A DNA stretch of 5,682 nucleotides from contig WTGE01000310.1 in assembly GCA_011525445.1 (NCBI GenBank), positions 1 through 5,682 of the forward strand, in the 5' to 3' direction. Shown here in pieces: positions 1 to 5,682 of this stretch. Position 1 is the stretch's first letter. Every line of letters starts with the position of its first letter. The position numbers and the translations under genes are program-made. The stretch is from Synechococcus sp. CO36386bin_37. GTDB taxonomy: Bacteria; Cyanobacteriota; Cyanobacteriia; PCC-6307; Cyanobiaceae. The notes below the pieces were generated by a model. That model was not told where the DNA came from, made no database searches, and was given only the letters and a program-made list of their open reading frames with translations.

Positions 1-971
1 TCGCACGTCTGGAGGATCTGATAGGGCGTATTGATCTTCTTCAGCCTCGTTCGGCTGAGCTGGCCAAAACACAATGTGTGGATCTTTCAAGTCTGCTGGC
101 GCAGGTTGGAGACCCAAGTGACCGTTCCTGGCTTCGTCATAGTGCGGCAGCGCATGGCAATGGGCCGATCCTTGAGGATCAGCTTTTGGAAGATGCTGAG
201 GTTGTGGATGCCATCGATAACCACTTCTCCCTGAGTCGCCAGATTGACATCGTGAATACCGATCGGAGTGTTGGTGCTCGCTTAGCCGGGGAAATTGCCC
301 AACGTCACGGTAACCGTGGTTTCAATGGGCAAATCAATCTCCAGTTCCGCGGTGCTGCAGGGCAGAGCTTTGCTGCTTTTCTTGTGCAAGGTATGACGAT
401 TGGACTGGAGGGTGAGGCCAACGACTACGTCGGCAAAGGAATGAATGGTGGGCAGATCAGTCTTATTCCCAGTAATGGGTTGGAGAATCCTGGTGATCAA
501 GTGATCCTTGGAAACACCTGCCTCTACGGTGCCACCGGTGGAGAATTGTTTGCTCTCGGTCGGGCTGGAGAACGCTTTGGTGTTCGCAACAGTGGTGCCC
601 GTGCTGTGGTGGAGGGCGCTGGAGATCACTGTTGTGAGTACATGACAGGTGGTGTGATCGTCGTGCTGGGAGGCACGGGACGCAATGTGGGTGCAGGAAT
701 GACGGGTGGTGTGGCGTTCCTTCTTGATGAATCAGGGGGTGTGAGGGCTCGCGTGAATCCCGAAATTGTTGAGGTTGTCAGCATCACTACTCCACAACAA
801 GAGGTCTTGCTGCAATCCCTGCTCGAAGCGCACCTGTCAGCCACTTCCAGTTTGAAGGCCAAGGGCTTTCTTGAGGATTGGTCCCATGCCAAGTCTTCAT
901 TCAAACTTCTGGTGCCTCCTAGCGAGCGTGCAGCAATGGGACTCGTTGAGCGCACTGCTGTTACGGCATAG
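1..971 (+). CDS. gltB: Glutamate synthase (GOGAT) large subunit, C-terminal 322 residues; 5' end outside the window
   Basis: The open frame runs in from the left edge (first full codon at position 3) and ends at TAG 969-971, giving 322 residues of a protein usually about 1,500 long. What remains is the C-terminal GXGXG domain, a right-handed beta-helix that holds the catalytic domains together. Clear family signatures are GLEGEANDYVGKGMNGG (402-452), GNTCLYGATGG (510-542), and RNSGARAVVEG followed by GDHCCEYMTGG (585-653). The enzyme moves the amide nitrogen of glutamine onto 2-oxoglutarate, making two glutamates, and with glutamine synthetase assimilates ammonium in the cytoplasm. In cyanobacteria the usual form takes electrons from ferredoxin (gene also called glsF), but the Fe-S and FMN regions that would help to tell it from the NAD(P)H form lie outside the window. 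A GTG at 78 is only an internal valine codon. The frame is intact, with no sign of decay. Confidence 0.96.
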   Translation, partial: ARLEDLIGRIDLLQPRSAELAKTQCVDLSSLLAQVGDPSDRSWLRHSAAAHGNGPILEDQLLEDAEVVDAIDNHFSLSRQIDIVNTDRSVGARLAGEIAQRHGNRGFNGQINLQFRGAAGQSFAAFLVQGMTIGLEGEANDYVGKGMNGGQISLIPSNGLENPGDQVILGNTCLYGATGGELFALGRAGERFGVRNSGARAVVEGAGDHCCEYMTGGVIVVLGGTGRNVGAGMTGGVAFLLDESGGVRARVNPEIVEVVSITTPQQEVLLQSLLEAHLSATSSLKAKGFLEDWSHAKSSFKLLVPPSERAAMGLVERTAVTA

Positions 972-982
972 CCCCATTGTTT

Positions 983-1297
983 ATGCCCTGGTTCATTAAG
1001 CAGGAAACCTTTACTGCAGAGATGCGGTCCTTACCTGCCGATATTCGTCGCTCTCACTGCCATGCCCATCGATGTTGGGTGAAGGCGCAACGCAAGGCTG
1101 GGATTGCCATAGCCTCAGGTTTCCTCGTTGATGATCAGCAGACATCGGGAGGTGGTGGGTTCTTGGTCTTTGAATCCGCGTGTTACGCGTCAGCAGAAGC
1201 GCTCGTTCGAGAGGATCCAATGATTGCGAGAAAGTTGGTCACTTGGACCCTGCACGAGTGGAAGCCAGTGGAGGGTCAGCTGGGGGTTTCAGCATGA
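983..1297 (+). CDS. YciI-family small protein, 104 aa, function unknown
   Basis: The protein is a single alpha/beta domain of the YciI type (dimeric ferredoxin-like fold). It starts MPWFIKQETF and shows a conserved His (H29) 11 residues before the Gly of KAG (G40). After that come a glycine run (G56-G59) followed by FLVFES, and the EDPM motif with Asp D78. In the family a conserved His and Asp are thought to form an active-site-like pair, but no reaction is established. The tail WTLHEW matches my memory of cyanobacterial members. I chose the ATG at 983; a TTG at 977 would add two residues (MF) but the protein family seems to begin at MPWF. Neither start has a Shine-Dalgarno site. The gene begins 11 bp after the gltB stop on the same strand, so it is probably co-transcribed with gltB. 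Any role in nitrogen metabolism is guesswork from this position. Confidence 0.88.
   Translation: MPWFIKQETFTAEMRSLPADIRRSHCHAHRCWVKAQRKAGIAIASGFLVDDQQTSGGGGFLVFESACYASAEALVREDPMIARKLVTWTLHEWKPVEGQLGVSA
1246..1277. other. Inverted repeat in the convergent gltB-yciI / lipA end region
   Basis: GACCCTGCAC (1246-1255) can pair with GTGGAGGGTC (1268-1277): nine of ten pairs, one G-G mismatch, 12-nt loop. It lies in the last codons of the YciI gene, about 45 bp past the lipA stop in lipA's direction. There is no T-run on either side, so it is not a standard intrinsic terminator. It may be a chance product of the coding sequence. Confidence 0.25.
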
Positions 1298-1321
1298 TGA
1301 GAGTAAGAATGGAGGGAACAC

Positions 1322-2200
1322 TCATCGTGGATGAGAGGCCATCAAACGCCGCACTTCCCCAGCGTGGTAGCTGCTCCGTGTGAGGGGTGAGCTGACCACT
1401 TGTAAAAATCCCAGCTTTTTTTCACCGTATTGCCGATAGGTTTCGAATTCCTCAGGGGTAACAAAACGGTCAACAGCTAAATGTTTGGGTCCCGGTGATA
1501 AATACTGACCGATAGTGACGATGTCGACATCGTGATCATGTAAATCTGCCAATGTCTTCATTACTTCGTCGCATGTCTCTCCCAGACCAACCATGAGTCC
1601 AGACTTGCTGTAGGACTGGGGCCAGGTTTTGCGGACCCGTTGGAGGAGTTCCAGTGATCGTTCGTAAATGCCTTGCGGTCGAGCTGTTCGATAGAGGCGA
1701 GGCACGGTTTCGATGTTGTGGTTCAGTACATCGGGTGCGGCATCCATCACTGTTGCAAGCGCATTCCAGTTACCACAAAAATCTGGGATCAGTAATTCAA
1801 TGGTGGTTTGCGGTGAACGTTGCCGCACTTGTTGAATGCAAGAGACAAATTGGGAAGCACCTCCATCGGCGAGATCATCGCGATTCACGGAGGTGATCAC
1901 AACGTGACTCAGCCCTAATCGAGTGACAGCTTCCCCTAGGCGGGCGGGTTCTGTTAGGTCGAGTTCTCGGATGCTTTTATCGAAGTCAATATCGCAGTAG
2001 GGACAGGCGCGGGTGCACCCAGGCCCCATGATCAGGAACGTTGCGGTTCCTCCAGCGAAACATTCGCCGATATTTGGGCAACTTGCCTCCTGGCAAACCG
2101 TGTTCAGCTTGAGGTCCAGCAGCAAGTCGGCCACCTCGCCAATTCGTTCTCGCTGCGGGGCTTTGACGCGCAACCAGTCAGGTTTCTGAATGGACGTCAT
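1322..2200 (-). CDS. lipA: Lipoyl synthase (radical SAM), 292 aa
   Basis: LipA inserts two sulfur atoms at C6 and C8 of a protein-bound octanoyl group, making the lipoyl cofactor of pyruvate and other 2-oxoacid dehydrogenases and of glycine cleavage H protein. All key residues are visible: C36, C41 and C47 of the auxiliary [4Fe-4S] cluster, C62, C66 and C69 of the radical-SAM CxxxCxxC motif, and RSSYHA at 275-280, whose serine is the fourth ligand of the sacrificed auxiliary cluster. Other family marks are VNRDDL, NHNIET and SGLMVGLGE. Length is slightly below that of E. coli LipA (about 320) because the N-terminal extension is short. The ATG at 2200 is the furthest possible start, since an in-frame TAG lies two codons upstream, and the protein begins right at the conserved KPDWLR. 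A GAGG sits 12 nt before the ATG, a long spacing. The gene converges with the YciI gene, and the tRNA-Pro gene begins 18 bp upstream on the other strand. No convincing promoter of its own was seen. Confidence 0.97.
   Translation of the reverse strand: MTSIQKPDWLRVKAPQRERIGEVADLLLDLKLNTVCQEASCPNIGECFAGGTATFLIMGPGCTRACPYCDIDFDKSIRELDLTEPARLGEAVTRLGLSHVVITSVNRDDLADGGASQFVSCIQQVRQRSPQTTIELLIPDFCGNWNALATVMDAAPDVLNHNIETVPRLYRTARPQGIYERSLELLQRVRKTWPQSYSKSGLMVGLGETCDEVMKTLADLHDHDVDIVTIGQYLSPGPKHLAVDRFVTPEEFETYRQYGEKKLGFLQVVSSPLTRSSYHAGEVRRLMASHPR
2163..2191 (+). promoter_or_regulatory. Possible promoter for tRNA-Pro, inside the lipA 5' coding region
   Basis: The tRNA needs a + strand promoter, and with only 18 bp before it the promoter should lie within lipA. 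TTGACG (2163-2168) is a good match to the sigma-70 -35 box. Seventeen bp further on, CTGAAT (2186-2191) is a weak -10 match, three of six bases. Transcription would then start near 2198, leaving a leader of about 20 nt for RNase P to remove. A competing -10 candidate, TCTAAA at 2203-2208, lacks a matching -35. This is inference from sequence and position only. Confidence 0.25.
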
Positions 2201-2218
2201 CTTCTAAAGTCGCCTCAT

Positions 2219-2292
2219 CGGGATGTAGCGCAGCTTGGTAGCGCACTTCGTTCGGGACGAAGGGGCCGCAGGTTCGAATCCTGTCATCCCGA
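2219..2292 (+). tRNA. tRNA-Pro, anticodon CGG
   Basis: A complete 74-nt cloverleaf. The acceptor stem CGGGATG (2219-2225) pairs perfectly with CATCCCG (2285-2291), with discriminator A at 2292. The D stem is GCGC (2228-2231) with GCGC (2241-2244). The anticodon stem is CTTCG (2246-2250) with CGAAG (2258-2262), and the loop TTCGGGA carries anticodon CGG at 2253-2255, which reads the proline codon CCG. The T arm has the TTCGAAT loop (2273-2279) and a 5-bp stem including one G-T pair. The 3' CCA is not encoded. The body closely resembles E. coli proK, also CGG. The gene lies opposite two - strand genes, 18 bp from the lipA start and 15 bp from the cbiG-cobJ stop. No copy of its 3' end and no integrase is seen here, so there is no sign of use as an attachment site within the window. 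Confidence 0.97.
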
Positions 2293-2307
2293 CTCTATGA
2301 CTTGTCT

Positions 2308-4188
2308 TCAACTGAGGTCTGCACCTGGATAGCCGCGAGGAGTGACCATATATCTATCTTCCACTCTGCTGCTGCTGTTGCCGATGACAAGCACAGTCAA
2401 CATGTCAACCGTTTCCACTGCCAGCTCGTCGAGACGACAAATCGATACGTTTTCCTCCTGACGCCCCAATTGCCTTGCAATCACAACCGGAGTGGTTGGT
2501 GGACGTTGGGCGAGCAGGATTTCTTTTGCACGTTTGAGCTGCCAATCTCGTCCTCTGGAGCGAGGGTTGTAGAGGGCAACCACGAAATCGCCCGATGCGG
2601 CTCCCTCAAGTCGCCTTTGGATCACCTCCCACGGAGTGAGTCTGTCGCTCAGACTCACTGTGCAAAAGTCATGCATCAGAGGGGCTCCTGCTTTGGCGGC
2701 TGCTAGCTGCAAGGCCGATATCCCCGGATGCACGGCAAAGCGAGGCCGATCTGGCTTTGGTAATTCGAGCCAGAGCTCCAGTGCGAGTCCTGCCATCCCG
2801 TAGATTCCGCTGTCGCCAGAAGACACCAATGCGACGCGAACGCCCTGGCGGGCCAAAGCTAATGCCTGCTGGCAACGCTCCCGCTCCATGGTGAGTTGTC
2901 CCTCCAGTCGAACCTGGTCCGAACGGCGAAGAGCTTCGAGTAAATCGAGGTAGAGCTTGTATCCGATCCAGACAGGACATCGTTCCAAGGCGGTGCGAGC
3001 GTCTGGTGTGAGAAGAGCAAGATCTCCTGGGCCACTACCGATGAGATGGAGTTCGCCGCGCTGAGGCGCATAGGCCTGTGCGCCTTCGGCAATCGCCACG
3101 GTGACGGCGCCGCATTCAGACCTTTCTGCATGGGTGATTTGCTTGTGCAGCTTGAGTTCTGCGTTTTGCCCTGCACTCAGCAATGCCGCAGCTTCAGAAA
3201 CCGATCCTGTTCCCATTTCTGCAGCAACGACCTTCGATGGGGTTGGCACCAACACTGCATTCAGAGCACTTGCAGTGTGCAGTTGGAAGGGCCACTGATT
3301 CTGCTTGGCGAGCTCTAGAAGAGCCGGCTCATCGCTCTTGCGGTCGATGCTGCTGATCCCTGCAACAGCTGATTCGGCTACCCCTGCCTCTTCCAGAGCT
3401 TTTCTGATGGCGCGTTGGATCAGATTCAAGCTTGTGTTGCGTTCGCAGCCAATTCCAAGCCAGATCAGTGGTGGATGCCATGAGCAGACCCCTGTTGGAG
3501 GAGTGGACGTGCTGATCTCCAACCGGGGGTTGGTCTGGAGGACGTCATCATCGGATTCACGACATTGGATCGCTTGAGCTGCTGCACTGCTTTGCCACAG
3601 GTCGTTGCCTGCCTTTTGAATCACTCGAGTGGTTTTTCCTTGCGCTTGGGCCTGCATCAAGTGGGTCCAGTCGCTGCTGGTACCGCCGCGTTTCCATCCC
3701 CAGGCGTCTCCGAACAGATCGGTTGCAAGTCGACCTGAAGTGGCACAGTCTCCGCTGAGAATCGCTTCTCCTCCAAGGGCAGCAGCCACCTCCCGGCTCC
3801 ACTGTTCAGCTCCGGCTTGATGGCCCCCCAGCAAGGGAATTACCCGTTTGCCGGCTGCATCCAAGACAAGGACTGCAGGATCCATCCCTTTGTCTTCCAG
3901 GAATGGAGCAATGAGTCTGGTTACAGCGCCTGTGGCTCCGACAACAATCAGCAGGCCTCCACGCTTCCAGTACTGCTTCATCAACACAGCAGCGGAGTCC
4001 ACCAAACAGCTTTCAGCTGCTTCAGTCAGTGCCTCGGCGGCACCGCGAGTCAGGGCGAGTTGATCGACCAGTTCGCACTGCTCGAGTCTTTTCAGCAAAG
4101 GCCATGCCCTTGAGGACAGACCTAAGGCCAAGCGCCGGGGCTTTGCTGTCTGGGATGAATCAGACGCTTTGAAGGGTTCAGATTTCAA
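2308..4188 (-). CDS. cobJ: Fused CbiG-CobJ protein: cobalt-precorrin-5A hydrolase domain plus precorrin-3B C17-methyltransferase domain, 626 aa
   Basis: Two corrin-ring enzymes are joined. Residues about 18-160 are the CbiG N-terminal part, with IVVGATGAVTRLIAPFLE at 81-98 and VIPLLGGHQAGA at 116-127. A variable linker follows. Residues about 241-370 are the CbiG C-terminal part, with LGIGCERNTS at 244-253 and SIDRKSDEPALLELA at 280-294. Residues about 378-626 are a complete SAM-dependent tetrapyrrole methylase of CobJ/CbiH type, with HLIGSGPGD (381-389), SSGDSGIYGMAG (456-467), VHPGISALQLAAAKAGAP (486-503) and ALYNPRSRGR (538-547). The CobJ part methylates C17 and contracts the ring. The CbiG part opens the lactone of cobalt-precorrin-5A and releases acetaldehyde. 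Both belong to cytoplasmic cobalamin synthesis. The only reasonable starts are TTG codons: I chose TTG at 4188-4186, which overlaps the upstream stop as TTGA. A second TTG at codon 20 (4131-4129) lies nearer the conserved region. An in-frame stop at 4203-4201 rules out a longer protein. Confidence 0.94.
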   Translation of the reverse strand: MKSEPFKASDSSQTAKPRRLALGLSSRAWPLLKRLEQCELVDQLALTRGAAEALTEAAESCLVDSAAVLMKQYWKRGGLLIVVGATGAVTRLIAPFLEDKGMDPAVLVLDAAGKRVIPLLGGHQAGAEQWSREVAAALGGEAILSGDCATSGRLATDLFGDAWGWKRGGTSSDWTHLMQAQAQGKTTRVIQKAGNDLWQSSAAAQAIQCRESDDDVLQTNPRLEISTSTPPTGVCSWHPPLIWLGIGCERNTSLNLIQRAIRKALEEAGVAESAVAGISSIDRKSDEPALLELAKQNQWPFQLHTASALNAVLVPTPSKVVAAEMGTGSVSEAAALLSAGQNAELKLHKQITHAERSECGAVTVAIAEGAQAYAPQRGELHLIGSGPGDLALLTPDARTALERCPVWIGYKLYLDLLEALRRSDQVRLEGQLTMERERCQQALALARQGVRVALVSSGDSGIYGMAGLALELWLELPKPDRPRFAVHPGISALQLAAAKAGAPLMHDFCTVSLSDRLTPWEVIQRRLEGAASGDFVVALYNPRSRGRDWQLKRAKEILLAQRPPTTPVVIARQLGRQEENVSICRLDELAVETVDMLTVLVIGNSSSRVEDRYMVTPRGYPGADLS

Positions 4189-5633
4189 TGGTGGGTGCCA
4201 TCAGCCTTGAAGAGCTCTCGGGCTGATCCCTCCAGGGTGCTGGTTGGCGACACTCTTTCTGGCTCAAGGCTCATAGTTGAGGTATCTGTTGTTGGTTGTT
4301 GTTCTGGTTCGGCGGGCTGGATGGACTCAAGCGAGAGTGCCGATGGAGCTGCTTCTGTTGGAATGGCTTTCCCTTCAGTGTCTTCCGACTCCTCAGGGAC
4401 TGTTTCTTGATCCAAAGCCCCTTGATCCAAAGCCACTCCAGTTTTTGGATTGAAAGGCTCAGACTCCAAAATCTCTTCTTCGAAAACCCCTTCATTGGGA
4501 CTTTTTTCGTCGAGGGCTCTGCGTTCCTTCTTTGGATTGGTTGAAGCCTGTTCTTTTAGTCCTCCGTCTTCGGTGTCGTCGACCTCCTTATCGCCTTTTG
4601 TGTTGGTGTTGTCTTGGCTGTCAGGCAATTGAATGATGTCTGGAGATTCCTGTTTGGCTTGACCAAGCAAACGGGCCATTTGCGTGTCATCAAGATGATC
4701 CTGATACCAGATGGGCTTGATGTTTTGCGTCTGTTGGACAACCCTCAATTGATTATTGAAGACGGGATCAATCGCTTCACCGACTTCATTCAATAGTTCC
4801 ATCTGAACGGTCTTCGTTCCTTCGCGGTTGTCGATGCCTTGAATCCAAAGAGCATCCTGCTGGTCCACCACAAAACTATCGCTATTAATAGTGATGCGAA
4901 GACGCCAGCGAGCATCACCAGCTTTGAGATTTTGCAGTGGAGCGTTCCACACCAGCCAATCGAGAAGGAGAGGATCATCAGCTCCTAGTTCGGCAGGACT
5001 AACCACAGCCAGCCAGGGAGAATCTCGTGAGGGTTGCGTTCCCTGCAGAGCTTTGAACTGGTCCAGTTGACCTTTCAAGCTGGCTCCGGGAGTCTTCACG
5101 GCTTCCCCCCATGGGTAGGCGGCATAGGCCGTGAATCTGTGGCTTCCTGGATTCAGATCTGGAAGTTGAATTGTGATGTGGTCTGCATCTCCTTCGCTGA
5201 TTCTCTGCGGTGCTTGGTCGTCAATCTGAACCGCGATGTGGGCTCCAATTCCAAGATCGTTGTCATTAGAGAGGGGCCAATCTTCAATTTTGAATTCCAG
5301 ATTGAGGGGACCTCCCATGAGTTGGTTTCCGTCGAGCGGCCTGATGAGTGAGAGATGCGGACGATGCTTGGAGAGGGCTTGACGGAGCTGTTGGACTCCG
5401 CCGGGTGGTTCCACCTCCCGCAGACGGCCTGAAGGGACTTGAGTGGATAGTGTTGTGTGTCGATCAGGGAGTAATTCCGAATGCCCCTGAGTGGACCATG
5501 GCAGGGGGGGGAAGGCGAGTGCGGGTTGGCCAATGCCGCAGAGAATCATCAGTCCGACGCCAGCTGCGAACCATCGGATGCTGCGGTGTCGACGGCCCGA
5601 TTGATTCATGGAGTCAGGATGGTTTGATTTCAT
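4185..5633 (-). CDS. Exported protein of unknown function with two beta-rich modules and an acidic tail, 482 aa
   Basis: I do not recognise a named family, though the layout recalls uncharacterised cyanobacterial exported proteins. The N terminus has basic residues (GRRHRSIRW), a hydrophobic core at about 21-35 and a likely signal peptidase I site after ALA (residue 40), so the mature protein should lie in the periplasm or outside. Residues about 93-185 form one module (IRPLDG, IAVQIDD, LPDLNPGSHRFTAY) and about 207-300 a second (VSPAEL, LRITINSDSFVVD, VQMELLNEVGEAI). Both alternate beta strands in an Ig-like manner and look like diverged copies. From about 330 the sequence is a low-complexity tail rich in E, D, P, S and T, with no cysteines or catalytic motif evident. 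The ATG at 5633 is preferred over GTG 5648 because GGAG lies 9 nt before it. The stop overlaps the cbiG-cobJ start by 4 bp, so the two are probably coupled, although no functional link to cobalamin is visible. Confidence 0.85.
   Translation of the reverse strand: MKSNHPDSMNQSGRRHRSIRWFAAGVGLMILCGIGQPALAFPPLPWSTQGHSELLPDRHTTLSTQVPSGRLREVEPPGGVQQLRQALSKHRPHLSLIRPLDGNQLMGGPLNLEFKIEDWPLSNDNDLGIGAHIAVQIDDQAPQRISEGDADHITIQLPDLNPGSHRFTAYAAYPWGEAVKTPGASLKGQLDQFKALQGTQPSRDSPWLAVVSPAELGADDPLLLDWLVWNAPLQNLKAGDARWRLRITINSDSFVVDQQDALWIQGIDNREGTKTVQMELLNEVGEAIDPVFNNQLRVVQQTQNIKPIWYQDHLDDTQMARLLGQAKQESPDIIQLPDSQDNTNTKGDKEVDDTEDGGLKEQASTNPKKERRALDEKSPNEGVFEEEILESEPFNPKTGVALDQGALDQETVPEESEDTEGKAIPTEAAPSALSLESIQPAEPEQQPTTDTSTMSLEPERVSPTSTLEGSARELFKADGTHH
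4406..4435 (-). repeat. 15-bp in-frame tandem duplication in the acidic tail of the exported protein
   Basis: On the + strand CTTGATCCAAAGCCC (4406-4420) is followed directly by the same 15 bases with only the last changed (4421-4435). It encodes ALDQG then ALDQE, so the reading frame is kept. Near-identity at synonymous positions points to a recent duplication, probably by replication slippage. Confidence 0.9.
5504..5511 (-). repeat. Run of eight C (coding strand) just after the signal peptide
   Basis: Eight consecutive G on the + strand, read as TTC CCC CCC CTG (F-P-P-L) at residues 41-44 of the exported protein, immediately after the predicted cleavage site. It is the longest single-base run in the window. 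The downstream frame is open to the stop, so the length as given is in frame. Confidence 0.85.
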
Positions 5634-5642
5634 TCTGAATGG

Positions 5643-5646
5643 CTCC
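5643..5646 (-). promoter_or_regulatory. Ribosome-binding site deciding the start of the exported-protein gene
   Basis: GGAG on the - strand sits 9 nt upstream of the ATG at 5633. The alternative GTG at 5648 has only AAGAA directly abutting it, with no spacing, and the next ATG (5609) has no such site. The remaining sequence up to the window edge (5647-5682) holds no clear promoter; a TAATAC-like stretch near the edge is too weak to call. Confidence 0.6.
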
Positions 5647-5682
5647 ACTTCTTAGGTCCAGAGGCACTGGTTGAGTATTAAT

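Noticed and set aside
282..955. Two - strand open frames (282-629 and 626-955) opposite gltB
   Set aside because: Both are antisense to strongly conserved glutamate synthase sequence, with no recognisable protein features.
1180..1383. + strand open frame of 67 codons bridging the YciI gene end and lipA end
   Set aside because: It overlaps two real genes in other frames, shows no domain and has no ribosome-binding site.
1416..1422. Run of seven T (A7 in lipA coding strand) as a slippage site or terminator
   Set aside because: It encodes E-K-K within conserved lipA sequence, has no hairpin before it, and runs of seven A are common by chance.
2275..2310. Possible integration site at the tRNA 3' end
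   Set aside because: The tRNA is intact, no repeat of its 3' end was seen elsewhere, and no integrase or phage-like gene is present in the window.
2302..2706. Open frame of 134 codons on the + strand opposite cobJ
   Set aside because: It lies wholly antisense to the well-conserved CobJ methylase domain, has no family features, and begins in the 3' flank of the tRNA. It is a shadow of the real gene.
5514..5633. Lipoprotein or Tat signal in the exported protein
   Set aside because: The cysteine in MILCG is preceded by Leu, not Gly, Ala or Ser, so it is not a lipobox. GRRHRSI has two arginines but lacks the hydrophobic residues expected of a Tat motif. An ordinary Sec signal with ALA cleavage fits better.
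5670..5682. TAATAC-like -10 box upstream of the exported-protein gene
   Set aside because: The match is poor and any -35 box would lie outside the window, so it cannot be supported.

Overview
This 5.7 kb window reads as a compact stretch of a cyanobacterial chromosome, most likely a marine picocyanobacterium (Synechococcus or a higher-GC Prochlorococcus). The reasons are the style of the encoded proteins (a CbiG-CobJ fusion, a short YciI-type protein starting MPWF, a 292-residue lipoyl synthase starting straight at its KPDWLR motif), moderate GC, very short gaps between genes and weak or absent Shine-Dalgarno sites. The assignment rests on recognition, not on a search.

Layout, left to right. 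(1) The 3' end of the glutamate synthase large-subunit gene (gltB/glsF), + strand, ending at 971. (2) Eleven bases later, a small YciI-family gene on the same strand (983-1297). (3) lipA, lipoyl synthase, on the - strand (1322-2200), converging on the YciI gene with 24 bp between stop codons. (4) An intact tRNA-Pro(CGG) on the + strand (2219-2292), wedged between two - strand genes with gaps of 18 and 15 bp. (5) A fused cbiG-cobJ gene of the cobalamin pathway, - strand (2308-4188), apparently starting with TTG. (6) An exported protein of unknown function, - strand (4185-5633). Its stop overlaps the cbiG-cobJ start by 4 bp, so those two genes look like one translationally coupled unit. The last 49 bp (5634-5682) hold the ribosome-binding site of gene 6 and no clear promoter.

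How the genes relate. gltB serves ammonium assimilation and lipA makes the lipoyl cofactor of 2-oxoacid dehydrogenases and the glycine cleavage system. cbiG-cobJ serves corrin ring building. These are housekeeping functions side by side, not one pathway. The arrangement is still worth noting: no good promoter for lipA is visible in the 18 bp before it or in the tRNA, so lipA may depend on read-through from cbiG-cobJ, which would produce RNA antisense to the tRNA.

I found no mobile element, CRISPR array, phage gene or obvious new defence or biosynthetic system. The least understood item is the exported protein: signal peptide, two beta-rich modules that look like diverged copies of each other, and a long acidic low-complexity tail containing a near-perfect 15-bp tandem duplication.
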